Assembly: GCA_902764825.1 (NCBI GenBank)
Contig: CACWXL010000005.1
Span: 1-64,000, forward strand
Direction: 5' to 3'
From: Oscillospiraceae bacterium
GTDB taxonomy: Bacteria; Bacillota; Clostridia; Saccharofermentanales; Saccharofermentanaceae
DNA: 64,000 nucleotides
Part shown: positions 43,731-52,075 of the stretch, piece after piece
How the letters are laid out: every line of letters begins with the position of its first letter
How positions within the stretch are numbered: position 1 is the stretch's first letter
Position numbers and translations under genes: made by a program
The notes under the pieces: generated by a model
What the model was told of the DNA's origin: nothing
Databases searched by the model: none
What the model saw: the letters and a program-made list of their open reading frames with translations, nothing else

Positions 43731-43960
43731 CAGTCTTGTCCTCCTTCGAAGTCAAAAATAAATACTTTCCTATTATATAAGATTCGATATGCCAATTCCA
43801 CAAAAAATATGTGGCAACTAATAGTTTTTTTGTGCATAGTTTTGACGACCTACACAAATCTTTTTTAGAATTGGCGGCCGGCCTTCTTTTCCATGCTTAC
43901 CGGATTGCCGTCAAAGTCGCGAAAAACGTTTTTCAGGCGGCATTCTTCATTTCAAGGGAT

Positions 43961-43992
43961 AATAAAAGAGGCTGCCCGCAGGGACAGCCTCT
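43961..43992 (-). terminator. Rho-independent terminator of the zinc-ribbon coiled-coil gene
   Basis: An AGAGGCTG/CAGCCTCT stem (43967-43974 with 43985-43992), extended by CCC/GGG, is followed on the minus strand by TTTTATT. The rest of the interval 43731-44016 holds the EF-G-like promoter and no gene. Confidence 0.8.
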
Positions 43993-44016
43993 CGTAATAT
44001 CAAATGCAGATAAGCG

Positions 44017-45720
44017 TTATACCTTCGGTTTGCCGAAGATAAGTACAAGTCTGTCTTCCTTCTGTGCGAAAGGACTTCCGGAAAGTGAGGAAAGACCTGC
44101 ATCTGATCCGCCGCCCATCTGGGAGATGAGCTTACCGCCGTCATCGTCTACAACGTGGATCAATGTCCAGCCTTCGGATGACTTCTTCTTAAGGAGCTTT
44201 GTGAGAGCTTCAACGTTGACTTCAGAAGACTTGTTGTGCTCGACTACTTCTACGGAATAATCCATAGGTGTGCCGGCACCGCCGCCGCCTGATCTGACTC
44301 TCTTTTCCAATTCTGCAACTGCTGCGTCGAGTGATGCAAGCTTCTTCTCAAGCTCAGCCTTCTCCATCTCTTTCTCCTTAACCTGTTCTTTTAATTCTTC
44401 GATCTGATCGAGCATCTTGCCCTTCTCGCTCTCGCTTAAGGCAGCCTGCTTGAGGAATACCGACTGCTTCTCGGCATTAAGAACGATCTCCTGGGCTGCA
44501 GCTTCTGCAAGAACAGTAGCGTTCTTGGAATCTGCGATGATCTCCTTGGCTTCCTTAAGTTCGGCCTGGAGGCCCTTGATCTGGCTCTGGATCTCTTCAG
44601 ACTCTTTGCGGTACTCGGAATATTCCTTTTCTGCCTGAGCCTTCTTGTCTTCAGCCTCTTCGAGTTCTTTTCTGGAAGCTTCCATTGTCTCGTCGAGGTC
44701 TCTGCGCTGCTGGGCAACTTCCTTTTCAAAGGTTGCGATCTCAGTATTGAGCTGGTCTCTTCTGGTCATGGCAGCCTCTGCTTCGACCATTACGGCCTTA
44801 GCCTTCTCTGTCATGTCGTCGAGCTCTGCCTGAGCCTGCTTGTTGCGCTCTTCAAGGTGAGCAATGATCTTATCTCTCTCAGCCTGTGCTTCAGCGATGA
44901 GCTTCTCCTTCTCGGCATTGGCGATGTCTCTGTCGCGCTCTGCCTCCTGCTTCATCTTGAGAACGTCAGCTGCCTGCTTCTCTGCGATCTTCTTATTCTC
45001 TTCGGCGATCCTGATCTTCTCTTTCTCAAAATCCTCACCGAGCTTAACGATCTTAGCCTCTGCAGCCTTGATCTCTTTCTCTTTATCGGCCTTGATCTTG
45101 TCAGCGTTGTCCATCATTGCCTGAACTTCTTTTGCCTGTGCAATGAGTTCATCTCTCTGGGCAAGAGCTGCGGCATATTCCTTCTCTACCTGTGCGGCAA
45201 GCTGTTCTGTCTGCTTCTGGGTCTCTTCGTAGATCTTCTGCTGCTCGATCCTTGCAGCTTCGATCATCTCGTCGTGTTCTTTCTGAGATTTCTTCTTGGC
45301 TTCCGCCATCATCTCGTTAGCTTCCTTGCGGAGCGAATCTCTCTTGTCACGGGCTTCGATTACTTCGTCACGGATAGTATCGACTGATTTCTCCAAAGCT
45401 TCCTGCTCAGCGAGCTTCTTCTTCTGGAATGTCGTGAATTCCTTATCAAGCTTTGCTCTCTCGGTCTCAAACTGTTCCTGCATGTTTGCATAGTCGCGCT
45501 TCAGCTTATCCAAAGCCTCGAGGATCCTCTTCTCTTCTTCGGAACGCTTTGCCTCAGCACGTGCGATATTCTCAGCCTGCTTCTGATCAAGGATCTTCTT
45601 CGCTTCAGCAGCAGCTTCGTCGTTATTACCCTGGGAAGCCTTCTGGAAATCGTATTTGCACATTGAGCAGCGAGCAACATTGTCGCCCATCATTACGCCG
45701 CAAACCGGACATCTCTTCAT
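44017..45720 (-). CDS. Zinc-ribbon, long coiled-coil protein with C-terminal DUF4177-like domain
   Basis: The 567-residue protein has an N-terminal zinc ribbon (CPVCGVMMGDNVARCSMC, residues 4-21), a very long Glu/Lys/Ala-rich coiled coil (about 40-480), and a C-terminal small domain (DYSVEVVEHN, TKLLKKKSSEGWTLIHVVDD) of the DUF4177 type, in which a signal is followed by EGW and a hydrophobic strand. The start chosen is ATG 45720, with AGGAG upstream. It is cytosolic with no membrane segment. The function is unknown; its architecture suggests a scaffold whose terminal domain docks another protein. It is a single gene with its own terminator, divergent from the ABC transporter. Confidence 0.65.
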   Translation of the reverse strand: MKRCPVCGVMMGDNVARCSMCKYDFQKASQGNNDEAAAEAKKILDQKQAENIARAEAKRSEEEKRILEALDKLKRDYANMQEQFETERAKLDKEFTTFQKKKLAEQEALEKSVDTIRDEVIEARDKRDSLRKEANEMMAEAKKKSQKEHDEMIEAARIEQQKIYEETQKQTEQLAAQVEKEYAAALAQRDELIAQAKEVQAMMDNADKIKADKEKEIKAAEAKIVKLGEDFEKEKIRIAEENKKIAEKQAADVLKMKQEAERDRDIANAEKEKLIAEAQAERDKIIAHLEERNKQAQAELDDMTEKAKAVMVEAEAAMTRRDQLNTEIATFEKEVAQQRRDLDETMEASRKELEEAEDKKAQAEKEYSEYRKESEEIQSQIKGLQAELKEAKEIIADSKNATVLAEAAAQEIVLNAEKQSVFLKQAALSESEKGKMLDQIEELKEQVKEKEMEKAELEKKLASLDAAVAELEKRVRSGGGGAGTPMDYSVEVVEHNKSSEVNVEALTKLLKKKSSEGWTLIHVVDDDGGKLISQMGGGSDAGLSSLSGSPFAQKEDRLVLIFGKPKV

Positions 45721-45896
45721 ACCTGATTCTCCTAAAAATGCACGCAAATAGGAACGCGCGCAAAAATGATATGACTTATTATATACCAGGCGGCAATGAT
45801 TTATTAAGTTTCCTTAAAAGAATTTTTATAAATTTTTAGTTAATTTTGGAATGAACCGGTTCCGTACGCCCGCTTTTTTTGTATGTAATGCCCTAT

Positions 45897-45924
45897 TTGT
45901 AAGCCTTTTCGCCGTCCTTATAAT
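45897..45924 (+). promoter_or_regulatory. Promoter of the peptide ABC importer
   Basis: TTGTAA (45897-45902) and a perfect TATAAT (45919-45924) are spaced by 16 bases, 27 bases before the ATG of the binding-protein gene. A strong AGGAGGGG ribosome site follows. Confidence 0.6.
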
Positions 45925-45951
45925 GAATTAACTGTTTTACAGGAGGGGAAT

Positions 45952-47469
45952 ATGAAGAATTTAATCAAAAGCATAGTGATCGCATCTGCTGTCGCCCTTA
46001 CATTATCGGGCTTTGCGGGATGCTCTAAAAAGACCGGCACAGCAAACAACAATGCCGTAGTCGGAATCACACAGGAACCCGGTATCTTCGATCCGCATAC
46101 AGTAGTTGCAGCAGGCGACGAAGAGATCATTTTCAATGTCTATGAGGGACTTTACAAGTACGACAGCAAGGGTGATCTTAATCCCTGTCTTGCTACTGAT
46201 GTAGCTATCTCTGATGATGCATCCGTATACACTTTCACGATCAGAGAGGGCGTTAAGTTCCATGACGGTTCAGACCTCGATGCGGCTGATGTCGTTTATT
46301 CACTCAAGCGTGCAGCAGGTCTTCTCGAAAATCAGGACGGTACTGCTCTCGTTCAGGAACTCGACCCGATCAAGGACGTAAAGGCAGTTGACGGCAAGGT
46401 AGAGGTCACTCTCGAATCCGGCAACACAGAACTCTTAAGCTATTTCACGACAGGCATCATTCCTGAAGGTTACGATAACTGCCAGGCTGCTCCCGTCGGA
46501 ACAGGTCCTTTCAAGTTCGAGTCATACAATCCCGGCCAGAGCGTTATCCTTGTAAAGAATGAGAATTACTGGCAGAAGGGTCTTCCCTATCTTGATAAGG
46601 TTACATTCAAGGTCTGCGCTGATATGGACGCAGGTCTCACAGAGCTTGCAGCAGGCTCCATCGACATCTTCCCTTATCTTACGACTGACCGTGCAAACCA
46701 GCTCGACAAATCAAAGTACAACATTCTTTCCAACGGCTCCAACATGGTCCAGATCTTCGCTCTCAACAATTCTGTTGAGCCTCTGAACAACTTAAAGGTA
46801 CGTCAGGCGATCAACTATGCAGTAAGCAGAAAGGACGTCATCTCCGTAACCATGGACGGTGCAGGCGTCGAGCTTACGACTGCAATGAGCCCTGCCATGG
46901 GAAGCTACTACGACAAGTCTCTTGACGGTACTTTCGCTCAGGATGTCGAGAAGGCAAAGGCTCTCCTCGCGGAGGCCGGTTATGAGAACGGCTTTAACAT
47001 TACATGTACCGTTCCTTCTTCCTACCTGATCCACGTTAACACAGCAGTTGAGCTCGCTTCCGAGCTTAAGGCTGTCGGCATCAACATGGAGATCAAGCAG
47101 GTTGACTGGGCTACATGGCTCGATAAGGTTTATACAAACCGTCAGTATGAGACAACAGTCATCGCTCTCACAAGCTCTTATGCCCCCTACGATGTTCTCG
47201 ACCGTTACCAGTCAGCATCTTCCGGCAACTTCATCAACTACAAGAACGATAAGGTTGACGAGCTCATGGCAAAGATCCCTACGATCGCTGATACCAAGGA
47301 AAAGACCGAACTCTACCATCAGGTATTAAAGCTCCTTACGGATGATGCCTGCTCCGTATATCTCCAGGATCCTACGACTATCACTGCCGTATCCACAAGA
47401 CTTGAAGGATATAACGTTTATCCGATGTATGTTCAGGATATGTCACAGGTAAAGGTTACAGGCAACTGA
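45952..47469 (+). CDS. Peptide-type ABC transporter substrate-binding lipoprotein
   Basis: The 505-residue protein has a lipoprotein signal with lipobox FAGC (Cys24) and the SBP family 5 fold: EPGIFDPHTV, YTFTIREGVKFHDGSDLDAADV, GTGPFKFESYNPGQ and the C-terminal NFINYKNDKVDELM region. Family 5 proteins bind oligopeptides, nickel complexes or oligosaccharides outside the cell. It starts the transporter operon: two permeases and a double ATPase follow. A strong terminator at 47495-47527 lies between it and the permeases, which should make the binding protein more abundant than the membrane parts. The ligand cannot be told from sequence. Confidence 0.88.
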   Translation: MKNLIKSIVIASAVALTLSGFAGCSKKTGTANNNAVVGITQEPGIFDPHTVVAAGDEEIIFNVYEGLYKYDSKGDLNPCLATDVAISDDASVYTFTIREGVKFHDGSDLDAADVVYSLKRAAGLLENQDGTALVQELDPIKDVKAVDGKVEVTLESGNTELLSYFTTGIIPEGYDNCQAAPVGTGPFKFESYNPGQSVILVKNENYWQKGLPYLDKVTFKVCADMDAGLTELAAGSIDIFPYLTTDRANQLDKSKYNILSNGSNMVQIFALNNSVEPLNNLKVRQAINYAVSRKDVISVTMDGAGVELTTAMSPAMGSYYDKSLDGTFAQDVEKAKALLAEAGYENGFNITCTVPSSYLIHVNTAVELASELKAVGINMEIKQVDWATWLDKVYTNRQYETTVIALTSSYAPYDVLDRYQSASSGNFINYKNDKVDELMAKIPTIADTKEKTELYHQVLKLLTDDACSVYLQDPTTITAVSTRLEGYNVYPMYVQDMSQVKVTGN

Positions 47470-47494
47470 TAAACACTCTGATTCTTTACATAAA

Positions 47495-47527
47495 GGAGCT
47501 GTCTGATCTGCAGGCAGCTCCTTTTTT
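47495..47527 (+). terminator. Terminator (attenuating) between binding protein and permeases
   Basis: An 11-base stem (47495-47505 with 47511-47521, one G-T pair) with a 5-base loop is followed by T6. Read-through or the weak promoter at 47530-47557 would serve the permease genes. Confidence 0.8.
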
Positions 47528-47529
47528 CT

Positions 47530-47557
47530 TTTGATTTATCCGAAAAGCATATATAAT
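47530..47557 (+). promoter_or_regulatory. Possible promoter of the permease genes
   Basis: TTTGAT (47530-47535) is followed by a 16-base spacer and a perfect TATAAT (47552-47557), just after the terminator. The -35 box is poor, so this is tentative. Confidence 0.4.
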
Positions 47558-47591
47558 GAATTGTTAATTTACGCGATAAATATAGGGGGAT

Positions 47592-48551
47592 ATGGATTTG
47601 CAGGGCAAGGCCGGTTATTTTGTCGGTAAACTCATCGAGCTTCTGGTGACACTGCTTCTTGTGTCATTGCTTGTTTTCGCGGCCTTCTCGATCATCCCGG
47701 GCGACACAGCGCGAGTAATGTTAGGACCCGAAGCCTCCGAGGCCCAGGTTGATCTCTTAAGGACTCAGTTGGGTCTGGACAGGCCCCTTGCAGTACGCTA
47801 TTTCTCATGGCTTTTCGGGATCCTCACATTTAATCCCGGCACTTCATATGCATACAACATGAATGTCGGAGAGCTTATCGCACAAAGGCTCCCCGTTACT
47901 GTCGGCATGAGCGCCATCGCAATGGTAATGGTCATCCTGATCTCTTACCCTCTGGCTGTTTTAAGCGCGCGAAAACCGGGACGCTTGGGCGATCAGGTAT
48001 GCTCGGTAATAGGACATGTCCTCTTTGCGATCCCTCCTTATGTCGCATCGCTCCTCTTGATCCTTCTTGCAAGTTCGGTATTCTCGCTCGTTACCGTCGG
48101 CAACTACGTAACACCGTCTGACGATTTCATCGGCTATATAGGATGTCTGCTCCTGCCTTCATTCGCGATAGCCCTTCCCAAGATCGCAATGAGCTTCAAG
48201 TTCCTGAGATCTTCGATTATCGAGCAAAGGGCATCTGACTATGTACGCACTTCCAAGAGCCACGGCCTTTCAGACCTGAAGATACTTGTCCGTCACGTTC
48301 TTCCGAACTCCAACGTATCTTCGATCACCATAATCTCGATAATCCTATCCGACATCCTGGGCGGAAGCCTTATCGTCGAACAGGTCTTCAACCTTCCCGG
48401 ATTGGGACGCCTCCTGCTGTCGGCAATATCCAGAAGAGACTTCCCGCTCCTTTCAGGGATCGTCTTTTATCTCGCATTCATAACAGTTCTTCTGTACTTC
48501 TTATCCGATATCCTGGCCGCCATCACTGATCCCAGGATCAGGCTGAAATAA
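47592..48551 (+). CDS. Peptide-type ABC transporter permease (DppB-like)
   Basis: A 319-residue inner-membrane permease with six spans. It shows the DppB/OppB pattern: first span and large loop ending LGLDRPLAVRYFSWL, then the EAA loop (RASDYVRTSKSHGLSDLKIL) that contacts the ATPase. A GGGGGA ribosome site precedes the ATG. The second permease starts 15 bases after its stop. Together with the other subunits it forms the membrane channel for the substrate delivered by the upstream lipoprotein. No abnormal features are visible; the length is close to the family's usual range. Confidence 0.9.
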   Translation: MDLQGKAGYFVGKLIELLVTLLLVSLLVFAAFSIIPGDTARVMLGPEASEAQVDLLRTQLGLDRPLAVRYFSWLFGILTFNPGTSYAYNMNVGELIAQRLPVTVGMSAIAMVMVILISYPLAVLSARKPGRLGDQVCSVIGHVLFAIPPYVASLLLILLASSVFSLVTVGNYVTPSDDFIGYIGCLLLPSFAIALPKIAMSFKFLRSSIIEQRASDYVRTSKSHGLSDLKILVRHVLPNSNVSSITIISIILSDILGGSLIVEQVFNLPGLGRLLLSAISRRDFPLLSGIVFYLAFITVLLYFLSDILAAITDPRIRLK

Positions 48552-48566
48552 GGGGGATCAGCAAGT

Positions 48567-49409
48567 ATGGAAACTGTCAGACATAATAAATACAGATCTC
48601 CTGAAGCATCCGCCTTCTATGCGGCGGGCCTTGCTCTTTTGGGGATCGTCGTGGTCACTTTTATCATCTCCTTATTCTGGACACCATATTCTCCCGAAGC
48701 GACAGATGCTGCATCAAAGCTCCTCGCACCCTGCTTAGAGCACCCGTTCGGAACCGATAATTTCGGAAGAGATGTCCTGTCTCGTGTTATGTCTGCATCG
48801 AAATACACGATCTACATATCTGCCGCAGGCGTAGCGATCGCGCTTATCTTAGGCACTCTCGCAGGCATTCCCGCAGGTTACTTCGGCGGTTATACCGACA
48901 AGGGGATAATGCTCCTAGGCAACAGCATAATGTGCTTCCCGGGAATCCTCCTGGCGCTCGTGGCTGTAGCTGTTTTCGGCGCTTCGGTAACCAATGTCAT
49001 CTGGGCATTGGGCCTTGTCTTCGCACCGACCTTTGCGAGGGTATGCCGTGTCGGCACGATGGAAATAAAAGAATTGGATTATATAACGCACGCGCGCGTA
49101 ATGGGCGTTAAGCCGTACCGCATCATGGCGATGCATATATTCCCTAACCTGGTTCCCCAGCTCCTTCCGGCAACCGTCATCGGCCTTGCCAACATGACAT
49201 TGTTCGAATCCGGAATGAGCTATCTCGGACTTGGCGTGCAGCCCCCTGATGCTTCATTCGGAAAGATGCTCTCTGACAGCCAGGCATATATCCGCGTTGC
49301 GCCCTGGCTCGTCGTATTCCCTGCCCTGATGCTGGTCTTCTACATTCTGGGCCTCTATTTCATTTCAGAGGGACTTCGCGTCAACCTCGCGAAAGGAGGC
49401 AAGAGATGA
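48567..49409 (+). CDS. Peptide-type ABC transporter permease (DppC-like)
   Basis: The 280-residue second permease shows the DppC pattern: N-terminal span, HPFGTDNFGRDVLSRVMSASK and the EAA loop (LDYITHARVMGVKPYRIM). There are six spans. It starts with AGGGGGA, and its stop overlaps the ATPase start by four bases (ATGA). It pairs with the DppB-like permease in the heterodimeric channel. The length is slightly short but normal for the family. Confidence 0.9.
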   Translation: METVRHNKYRSPEASAFYAAGLALLGIVVVTFIISLFWTPYSPEATDAASKLLAPCLEHPFGTDNFGRDVLSRVMSASKYTIYISAAGVAIALILGTLAGIPAGYFGGYTDKGIMLLGNSIMCFPGILLALVAVAVFGASVTNVIWALGLVFAPTFARVCRVGTMEIKELDYITHARVMGVKPYRIMAMHIFPNLVPQLLPATVIGLANMTLFESGMSYLGLGVQPPDASFGKMLSDSQAYIRVAPWLVVFPALMLVFYILGLYFISEGLRVNLAKGGKR

Positions 49410-51052
49410 CCCGCCACATACACATCGTTAAGGTCCATCACCTGACCCTCTCTTTCCCGACACGCAAGAACCCGAATCCGAAGCCGGTATTGGACGACGT
49501 CGATTTCGGAATAAGAGACGGCGAGATATTAGGCCTGATCGGTAATTCCGGATGCGGCAAGACCATGACTTCACTGGCGATCGCAGGACTGCTTCCCGAG
49601 AATGCCGAGATCACTTCCGGCTCCATCAAGTTCGCCGGCAAGGATCTTCTTGCAATGAGTCCCAAGGAACGCCGCTCCATGCTCGGAAAAGACATCGGCA
49701 TGATCTTCCAGGAACCTTCAACTGCATTAGACCCCCTCATGGTCATCGGAAAGCAGCTGGAAGAAGTCCTTACGGCGCATAAAGAAAACCTTCAGTCCAA
49801 AGAAGAGCGCCGCAAGGCTATCATCGATATGTTGAAACTCGTAGGCTTCCCCAATGCCGAAGAGATCATGACACGCTACCCGCATCAGTTATCGGGCGGC
49901 CAGCGCCAGAGAGTCCTCATCGCGGGCGCAGCGCTCCTTAAGCCGCGCCTCCTTATCTGTGACGAACCTACTTCGTCACTCGATACCGTTACTACCATTT
50001 CCATTCTGGAGCTCCTCAAAGAACTCTGCCACAAGCTCCATATAACGATCCTGTTCATCTCACACGACCTCTCTGTCGTAAGAGGATTCTGCGACCGCGT
50101 CATGGTCATGAGAGACGGTAAGATCGTTGACAGGGATACTGCATCAGAGATCCTTACGAACCCCAGGAATGCCTTCACTGCAGAGCTTCTGACCAATGCC
50201 AGACTCGACACGAGGATACTCGGTCTGGAGCCGGTAAAGGTCGACTATGAGAAAGAACCTGTCCTTACGGCCAAGGACATTACTGCAGGTTACGGAAGAA
50301 CCCTTTTCGAGGGCATCAAGAATAAGAAAGCTAAAGACAGCGGCACCAACATGGTCCTCAAGGGCGTTTCCCTTGACGTCTATCCGAACGAGATCTTAGG
50401 CCTTATCGGCGGCTCAGGTTCCGGCAAGACCACTCTCATCAGATCGCTATTAGGGCTCCTTCCTCATTCAGGTACTGTCAGCATCAGGAGCGACAGGATC
50501 GGCGTGATCTTCCAGGATCCCGTATCCTGCCTGAACCCTGCCCACACGATCAAGTGGCACATGCTGGAAGCTCTGAATGCTTCTTCACGTGCAAAGGAGA
50601 TCAAGGGCAGCGGCACGTGGCAAGAGCGCAAAGCCGGAGTCCTTAAGCGCATCATTGAAGTTCTTGATATATGCGGTCTTGAAGAAAAGCATTTAATGCG
50701 CCACCCGAACGAACTGTCGGGCGGACAGCGTCAGCGTGTAGCGATCGCAATGTGTCTTATCCAGGATCCGTCGCTCATCATCGCAGATGAACCGTTCTCT
50801 TCCCTTGATGCCAGTTCCTCGGCTGAGCTCTTAAAACTCGTAACCGACATCAACAGGGAGCAGCATACAGCGTTCCTTCTTATCACGCACAATATCCACA
50901 TCGTAAGACAGATCGCGCCCAGAGTCATCGTCATGAGCGACGGCGTGATCTGCGAAGAAGGCATAACGTCCGATGTGCTGAACGATCCGAAGTCTGAAGC
51001 TGCTTCCGCACTTCTTGCAGCCGAGCGTCAGATACACGGAAGCTTCTCCTGA
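49406..51052 (+). CDS. Fused double ABC ATPase (DppD-DppF type)
   Basis: The 548-residue protein carries two complete ATPase domains: residues about 5-260 with Walker A GNSGCGKT, signature LSGGQRQR and Walker B LLICDEPTSS; and about 285-540 with GGSGSGKT, LSGGQRQR and LIIADEPFSS. In most organisms these are two separate genes; here they form one chain, so each transporter has one fused ATPase. The start overlaps the DppC-like stop by four bases (ATGA). It energises import. The region after it, 51053-51194, contains two hairpins and no gene. Confidence 0.9.
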   Translation: MTRHIHIVKVHHLTLSFPTRKNPNPKPVLDDVDFGIRDGEILGLIGNSGCGKTMTSLAIAGLLPENAEITSGSIKFAGKDLLAMSPKERRSMLGKDIGMIFQEPSTALDPLMVIGKQLEEVLTAHKENLQSKEERRKAIIDMLKLVGFPNAEEIMTRYPHQLSGGQRQRVLIAGAALLKPRLLICDEPTSSLDTVTTISILELLKELCHKLHITILFISHDLSVVRGFCDRVMVMRDGKIVDRDTASEILTNPRNAFTAELLTNARLDTRILGLEPVKVDYEKEPVLTAKDITAGYGRTLFEGIKNKKAKDSGTNMVLKGVSLDVYPNEILGLIGGSGSGKTTLIRSLLGLLPHSGTVSIRSDRIGVIFQDPVSCLNPAHTIKWHMLEALNASSRAKEIKGSGTWQERKAGVLKRIIEVLDICGLEEKHLMRHPNELSGGQRQRVAIAMCLIQDPSLIIADEPFSSLDASSSAELLKLVTDINREQHTAFLLITHNIHIVRQIAPRVIVMSDGVICEEGITSDVLNDPKSEAASALLAAERQIHGSFS

Positions 51053-51074
51053 TCTTTCCCGTAAACGCAAGACA

Positions 51075-51134
51075 GGCTGCTCCGAAGAGCAGCCCGCCTC
51101 AAGGGTGATCTATATAAAGTGGATGCCACTTTAT
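51075..51134. other. Two perfect hairpins between convergent genes
   Basis: GGCTGCTC-CGAA-GAGCAGCC (51075-51094) has a stable four-base loop. ATAAAGTGG-ATG-CCACTTTAT (51114-51134) is a nine-base palindrome. Neither has a clear T-run, so both are possible weak terminators or RNA-end stabilisers for the ABC operon and the pilin-like gene. Confidence 0.45.
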
Positions 51135-51194
51135 TACTGTTTAAATCTATCTTCCCCTTATCTCAATATCTTAATTGCATATCCATAAACTTGA

Positions 51195-51950
51195 TTAAGC
51201 TGGAACATAAGATACCACTATTACCTTAGAAGCATCTAAGGTACCCATATCTCCGGGGCCACTGGTGCTGAAACCAAAACTTGTATTGTTATTACCATTA
51301 GGTATTGTAACTGTATAGTAATGCCCATTACGTGAGACTGCGAAGCCATTATTAGAATTTAATTGGTTAACCAGATCATAAGGAATATAAACTGTCATTT
51401 CCGTTATCGGCACGTTAAAGCTCATGGTCAGACCGTACATGCCACCTGATACGCTGGATCCATCAGCGGCTGTAGTTCCGGTCTTGGAACCTACTCTTCC
51501 GCTGAGAGTACTTTCTGTTGATGATTCAGACGATTCAGACGATTCTGATGATTCTGATGATTCTGATGATTCAGACGATTCTGACGATTCTGACGATTCT
51601 GACGATTGTAATGTTTCCTTATCTCCTTCACTACCACCAGCTACAGTAGGTGTTACGGACTCTGAATTCTCTCCATCGCCATCAGACGGAGTATAGTAGT
51701 GAATACCAAAAAACTGCGCTGCGTCTATTGTCCACTGATCTATTTCATCCCAGGCACCGGCTTCGAATAATTCTTTGCCCGTAGGATCTCGACCATGCGT
51801 CTCATTTAAATCTTTACGCTTCTTTTTCGCATTTTCTAAAGTAACTGCAACACCAACGAAGGCCGCTGATGCAACAATGACTATGATGGCTACGACTACA
51901 ATGATCTCAGTGAGGGTAAAGCCCCTCTTGCTAACTCTCATTTTTTTCAT
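51195..51950 (-). CDS. Pilin-like protein with prepilin N-terminus and Ser-Ser-Glu repeats
   Basis: The start is ATG 51950, or an ATG 9 bases further in. The 251-residue protein has a short basic leader and the prepilin cleavage/methylation motif KRGFTLTEIIVVVAIIVI, which forms the pilin N-terminal helix and is cut between Gly and Phe by a prepilin peptidase. The remainder is predicted extracellular and contains nine SSE units encoded by a 9-base minisatellite (51523-51603), then a domain ending in YTVTIPNGNNN and VIVVSYVPA. No pilus assembly genes are nearby, so it depends on a system encoded elsewhere or is a pseudopilin. Promoter boxes TTGATT (18) TATAAT lie at 51994-52023. Confidence 0.75.
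   Translation of the reverse strand: MKKMRVSKRGFTLTEIIVVVAIIVIVASAAFVGVAVTLENAKKKRKDLNETHGRDPTGKELFEAGAWDEIDQWTIDAAQFFGIHYYTPSDGDGENSESVTPTVAGGSEGDKETLQSSESSESSESSESSESSESSESSESSESSTESTLSGRVGSKTGTTAADGSSVSGGMYGLTMSFNVPITEMTVYIPYDLVNQLNSNNGFAVSRNGHYYTVTIPNGNNNTSFGFSTSGPGDMGTLDASKVIVVSYVPA
51523..51603 (-). repeat. 9-bp minisatellite encoding (SSE)9
   Basis: Nine tandem copies of a 9-base unit (GATTCAGAC/GATTCTGAT/GATTCTGAC on the plus strand) encode Ser-Ser-Glu. The units differ only at silent sites. Each gain or loss changes the protein by three residues without a frameshift. Confidence 0.9.
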
Positions 51951-51993
51951 ATAGATCACACTCCCTTGAATCAACTTCTTCGCTGATACCATC

Positions 51994-52023
51994 ATTATAA
52001 GGGAGCAATTTTTGACAAATCAA
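51994..52023 (-). promoter_or_regulatory. Promoter of the pilin-like gene
   Basis: On the minus strand TTGATT (52018-52023) and TATAAT (51994-51999) are spaced by 18 bases, upstream of the pilin-like start. Confidence 0.5.
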
Positions 52024-52075
52024 TCACCAGATTATTGAAATTATGAGAGCGTTTTGAACAATATGTTACAAACAG

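Noticed and set aside
51523-51603. 9-bp tandem repeats as an array or replication-origin iteron
   Set aside because: They lie in frame within the pilin-like gene and encode SSE; no replication gene is nearby.
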